DNA of 64,000 bases. Origin: an uncultured Bacteroidia bacterium. GTDB lineage: Bacteria > Bacteroidota > Bacteroidia > Bacteroidales > UBA932. A program made the position numbers and the translations under genes. The DNA lies in NCBI GenBank assembly GCA_902785065.1, contig CACZXH010000003.1:53375-117374 (forward strand), in the 5' to 3' direction. This document shows, piece after piece, positions 61,402 through 64,000 of the stretch. Within the stretch, counting starts at the first letter, position 1. Every line of letters starts with the position of its first letter. The notes beneath the pieces are model-generated. The model was given only the letters and a program-made list of their open reading frames with translations, was not told where the DNA came from and made no database searches.

Positions 61402-62675
61402 AACCGCGCACTCCCTGGCTCTGGGTTCCGACCCTCTATTTCGCGGAAGGCCTTCCGTACTTTATCGTGAACACGATTTCCGTCGTGATCCTCAAGGACT
61501 TCGGCATGGACAACGCCCGGCTGGCCCTGCTCACCAGCCTGATCGGCCTGCCCTGGCTCGTGAAGCCGCTCTGGAGCCCCTTCGTGGACATTTTCAAGAG
61601 CAAACGCTGGTGGATCGTGACGATGCAGCTGCTGATGGCCGTCGCTGTCGGCGCCCTTGCCGCGATACTCCCGGCCTCCTCCACCTTCACGTGGATGCTC
61701 ATCCTGTTCGTCATCACCGGATTCGCCTCCGCCTCGCACGACATCGCGGCTGACGGCTATTACATGCTGGCGCTGGACGAGGGACGGCAATCGGCCTTCG
61801 TGGGCATCCGCAATACCTTCTACCGGATCGCGATGGTGTTCGGGCAGGGCGTGCTCATCGTCCTGGCCGGCTGGCTGGAGAAACGGACCGGGGCCGTGTC
61901 CACGGCCTGGTCCTGGACCCTCCTCGCGACGGCCGCCATCCTGGCCCTCGTGACGGCCTACCACGCCTTCGTCCTGCCGCGTCCCGCGGAAGACCGCACG
62001 GCCGGCGGCAAGACGGGCGGTGAGATCCTGCGCGAGTTCGGCGCCGCGTTCGGGAGCTTCTTCACGAAGCCCGGCATCGGCCTGCTCGTGTGCTTCCTCC
62101 TGCTGTACCGCCTGCCGGAAGCGCTGTCTGTCAAGCTCTTGTATCCATTCTTCAGCGATGCGGTCGCCGACGGAGGACTGGGACTGGACAAGGCTGCCTT
62201 CGGTATGGTGTACGGCACCGCCGGGGTGATTGCGCTCCTCGCGGGCGGCATCCTGGGCGGCTGGCACATCTCCCGCCGGGGCCTCCGCAGTTGTCTGCTG
62301 CCGATGGCCCTGAGCCTGGCGCTGCCGTGCGCCGTGTACCTGTTCCTGGCGCTCACGCAGCCCGCCTCCGTCTGGACGGTCGGCGCCTGCGTCGTCTTTG
62401 ACCAGTTCGGCTACGGCTACGGCTTCACGGCCTACACGGTGTACATGATGTACTTTGCCGACGGTCCGCTCAAGACCTCCCACTACGCGATCTGCACCGG
62501 CTTCATGGCCCTGTCCATGCTGCTGCCGGGCGCCGTGGCAGGATATCTGCAAGAGGGCCTGGGGTATGTGGGGTTCTACGTCCTGGTGATGGTCTGCTGC
62601 CTGGCCACCGTGGCCGTGACCCTGTATGCACGCCGCCGCGTCCCGGCCGATTATGGACGCGTCAAGAAAGACTGA
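61398..62675 (+). CDS. AmpG-like MFS muropeptide permease
   Basis: 425 residues and about 12 helices. AmpG hallmarks are LYFAEGLPYFIVNTISVVIL, SLIGLPWLVKPLWSPFVDIF, GFASASHDIAADGYYM, GIRNTFYRIAMVFGQG and FGYGYGFTAYTVYMMYFADG. AmpG imports anhydro-muropeptides from the periplasm. Its ATG overlaps the SpoIID fusion's stop, and NamZ follows after two bases, so a peptidoglycan-recycling role is well supported. Confidence 0.88.
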   Translation: MKPRTPWLWVPTLYFAEGLPYFIVNTISVVILKDFGMDNARLALLTSLIGLPWLVKPLWSPFVDIFKSKRWWIVTMQLLMAVAVGALAAILPASSTFTWMLILFVITGFASASHDIAADGYYMLALDEGRQSAFVGIRNTFYRIAMVFGQGVLIVLAGWLEKRTGAVSTAWSWTLLATAAILALVTAYHAFVLPRPAEDRTAGGKTGGEILREFGAAFGSFFTKPGIGLLVCFLLLYRLPEALSVKLLYPFFSDAVADGGLGLDKAAFGMVYGTAGVIALLAGGILGGWHISRRGLRSCLLPMALSLALPCAVYLFLALTQPASVWTVGACVVFDQFGYGYGFTAYTVYMMYFADGPLKTSHYAICTGFMALSMLLPGAVAGYLQEGLGYVGFYVLVMVCCLATVAVTLYARRRVPADYGRVKKD

Positions 62676-62677
62676 CC

Positions 62678-63913
62678 ATGAAGAAGTTGCTGACACTCAT
62701 CCTTTCCCTGGCGAGCCTTTCGCTCTCCGCCCAGGTCTATACCGGTATTGACATGCTGGAACGGTACGGCTTCGAGGAACTCCGCGGCAAGCGGGTGGGA
62801 CTGGTGACGAACCCCTCCGGCGTGGACCGGAACCTCCGTTCCACCATCGACATCCTCTTCGAAGCGCCCGAGGTGAACCTCGTCGCCTTGTACGGCCCGG
62901 AGCACGGCGTCCGTGGCGATGCCTACGCCGGCGACCACGTGGCCAGCGGAAAGGACCCGAAAACCGGCCTTCCGGTGTACTCCCTGTATGGCTCCACCCG
63001 GAAGCCCACACCCGAGATGCTGAAAGGGGTCGACGTGATGGTCTATGACATCCAGGACGTCGGCACCCGTTCCTACACCTTCATATCCACCCTGGGTCTG
63101 GTGATGCGCGCCTGTGCCGAGCAGGATATCGAAGTAATGGTCCTGGACCGTCCCAACCCGCTGGGCGGACTCAAGGTCGAAGGATGCCTCGTGGAGCCGG
63201 GCTTCTTCTCCTTCGTCAGCGAGTTCCGCATCCCGTATGTGTATGGTCTCACCGTCGGCGAGCTGGCCGGCCTCATCAACGAGGAAGGTCTCAACTGCGG
63301 GGTGGAGGGCAAGGAAAAGCCCCTCAAGTGCCGCCTGACGGTCATTCCCATGCGCGGATGGGAAAGGTCCATGTTGTACAAGGACACTGGCCTGCCCTGG
63401 ATCCTTCCGTCGCCGAACATTCCGTCCGAAGCCTCGGCCATCGGCTATCCCTCGGCCGGCATTGCCGGCGAATACGGCTACCTGAACATCGGCGTCGGCT
63501 ATACCATTCCGTTCCAGACTTTCGCGGCCCCCTGGATCGACGCGGACCAGCTGAAGGAGCGCCTGGACAGCTATGGAATCCCCGGCACCGCCTTCCGGAC
63601 CATCCACTACAAGCCCATCTCCGGACAGAATCCGCAGATGCAGCACGGCGTTCAGTTTTTCTATACGGATTACGAGGCCGCAACCATCACGCTGACGCAA
63701 TTCTATGTGATGCAGGCACTTCAGGAATTGTACCCTGGACGCAATCCCTACAAGGTTTTGAAGAAAACCCGCATGCTCGATATCGTTTGTGGCACGGATT
63801 ATGTGAGAAGGGAATTCGGAAAGCGACTGAAAGTCGAAGATATCCAGTCCAAATGGATGCAGGATACGGAAGCTTTCAAGGAGCTCTCCGAAAATTATTA
63901 CTTATATCGTTAA
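62678..63913 (+). CDS. namZ: Exo-beta-N-acetylmuramidase NamZ (DUF1343, GH171)
   Basis: 411 residues with signal MKKLLTLILSLASLSLSA-Q. DUF1343 motifs are GKRVGLVTNPSGVDRNLRST, VALYGPEHGVRGDAYAGDHV, MVYDIQDVGTRSYTFISTL, VLDRPNPLGG, LPWILPSPNIPS and QHGVQFFYTDYEA. NamZ releases MurNAc from the non-reducing end of peptidoglycan-derived sugars in the periplasm. Two bases after the permease gene; third in the recycling operon. Confidence 0.93.
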   Translation: MKKLLTLILSLASLSLSAQVYTGIDMLERYGFEELRGKRVGLVTNPSGVDRNLRSTIDILFEAPEVNLVALYGPEHGVRGDAYAGDHVASGKDPKTGLPVYSLYGSTRKPTPEMLKGVDVMVYDIQDVGTRSYTFISTLGLVMRACAEQDIEVMVLDRPNPLGGLKVEGCLVEPGFFSFVSEFRIPYVYGLTVGELAGLINEEGLNCGVEGKEKPLKCRLTVIPMRGWERSMLYKDTGLPWILPSPNIPSEASAIGYPSAGIAGEYGYLNIGVGYTIPFQTFAAPWIDADQLKERLDSYGIPGTAFRTIHYKPISGQNPQMQHGVQFFYTDYEAATITLTQFYVMQALQELYPGRNPYKVLKKTRMLDIVCGTDYVRREFGKRLKVEDIQSKWMQDTEAFKELSENYYLYR

Positions 63914-63931
63914 CTTTTAAACGACAAAGCC

Positions 63932-64000
63932 ATGAGAAGGATGATCAACACCGTAGCCGCCCTCTTCATCACGATAGCGATGATTGCGGCCCCTGAGGCG
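63932..64000 (+). CDS. Partial secreted protein, cut by the right edge
   Basis: Only 23 codons are visible: MRRMINTVAALFITIAMIAA then PEA, which look like a signal peptide or membrane anchor. It starts 18 bases after namZ and probably continues the recycling operon. Its identity cannot be told. Confidence 0.5.
   Translation, partial: MRRMINTVAALFITIAMIAAPEA

Overview
The window is high-GC chromosomal DNA of a Bacteroidales bacterium (Bacteroidota). The evidence is a SusC-type receptor, a BtuG/BtuB cobalamin pair, HU-CCDC81, DUF2693 and DUF4922 proteins, and many promoters of the form TTTG-N18-20-TAnnTTTG with almost no Shine-Dalgarno sequences. The family cannot be fixed from sequence alone. 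GC richness together with a phosphorolytic mannoside locus suggests an uncultured gut or rumen lineage; that is inference.

Layout. 1-6.3 kb: a polysaccharide utilisation locus on the minus strand (sodium symporter, GH130 phosphorylase, SusC running off the left edge) with a divergent AraC regulator. 6.4-21.6 kb: housekeeping genes (dnaK, copper ATPase, trpS, Tricorn-like protease, LytM lipoprotein, fba, gmk-nadD-CYTH). A probable structured RNA with its own strong promoter lies before the LytM lipoprotein gene. 21.6-25.0 kb: a cobalamin riboswitch controlling btuG-btuB. 25.0-25.7 kb: an FKBP isomerase. 25.75-38.4 kb: a long plus-strand run that opens with a 2,230-residue two-module NRPS ending in a thioester reductase. 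It continues with an RsbU-type phosphatase, a STAS anti-anti-sigma factor, an outer-membrane barrel, pnuC, a BadF-type sugar kinase, recR and mntP, mostly with overlapping stops and starts. 38.5-46.3 kb: a LOG protein, a CE1-like esterase with a histidine phosphatase, and a four-gene operon (HU-CCDC81 membrane protein, acyl-ACP thioesterase, AspT-type transporter, NUDIX).

46.4-56.1 kb is a visibly AT-richer genomic island inserted at the 3' end of a tRNA-Asn. Its large serine recombinase reads into the tRNA on the opposite strand. Cargo includes a single-chain type IIG/ISP-like restriction-modification enzyme, a DUF2693 SH3-fold protein, a small serine recombinase, an XRE-HTH protein fused to a NADAR domain, a probable Rep protein and a NUMOD3 protein. 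A small ORF continues across an A-AAA-AAG slippery site. 56.2-64 kb returns to host-like DNA: a secreted glycerophosphodiesterase, a hypothetical anchored protein, an esterase, and a probable peptidoglycan-recycling operon (DUF4922-SpoIID fusion, AmpG-like permease, NamZ/DUF1343) that continues off the right edge.

The strongest candidates for new biology are the NRPS operon coupled to a partner-switching phosphatase, the HTH-NADAR plus restriction island, the structured RNA upstream of the LytM lipoprotein, and a family of small palindromic repeats found inside two genes and inside the variable part of the cobalamin riboswitch.
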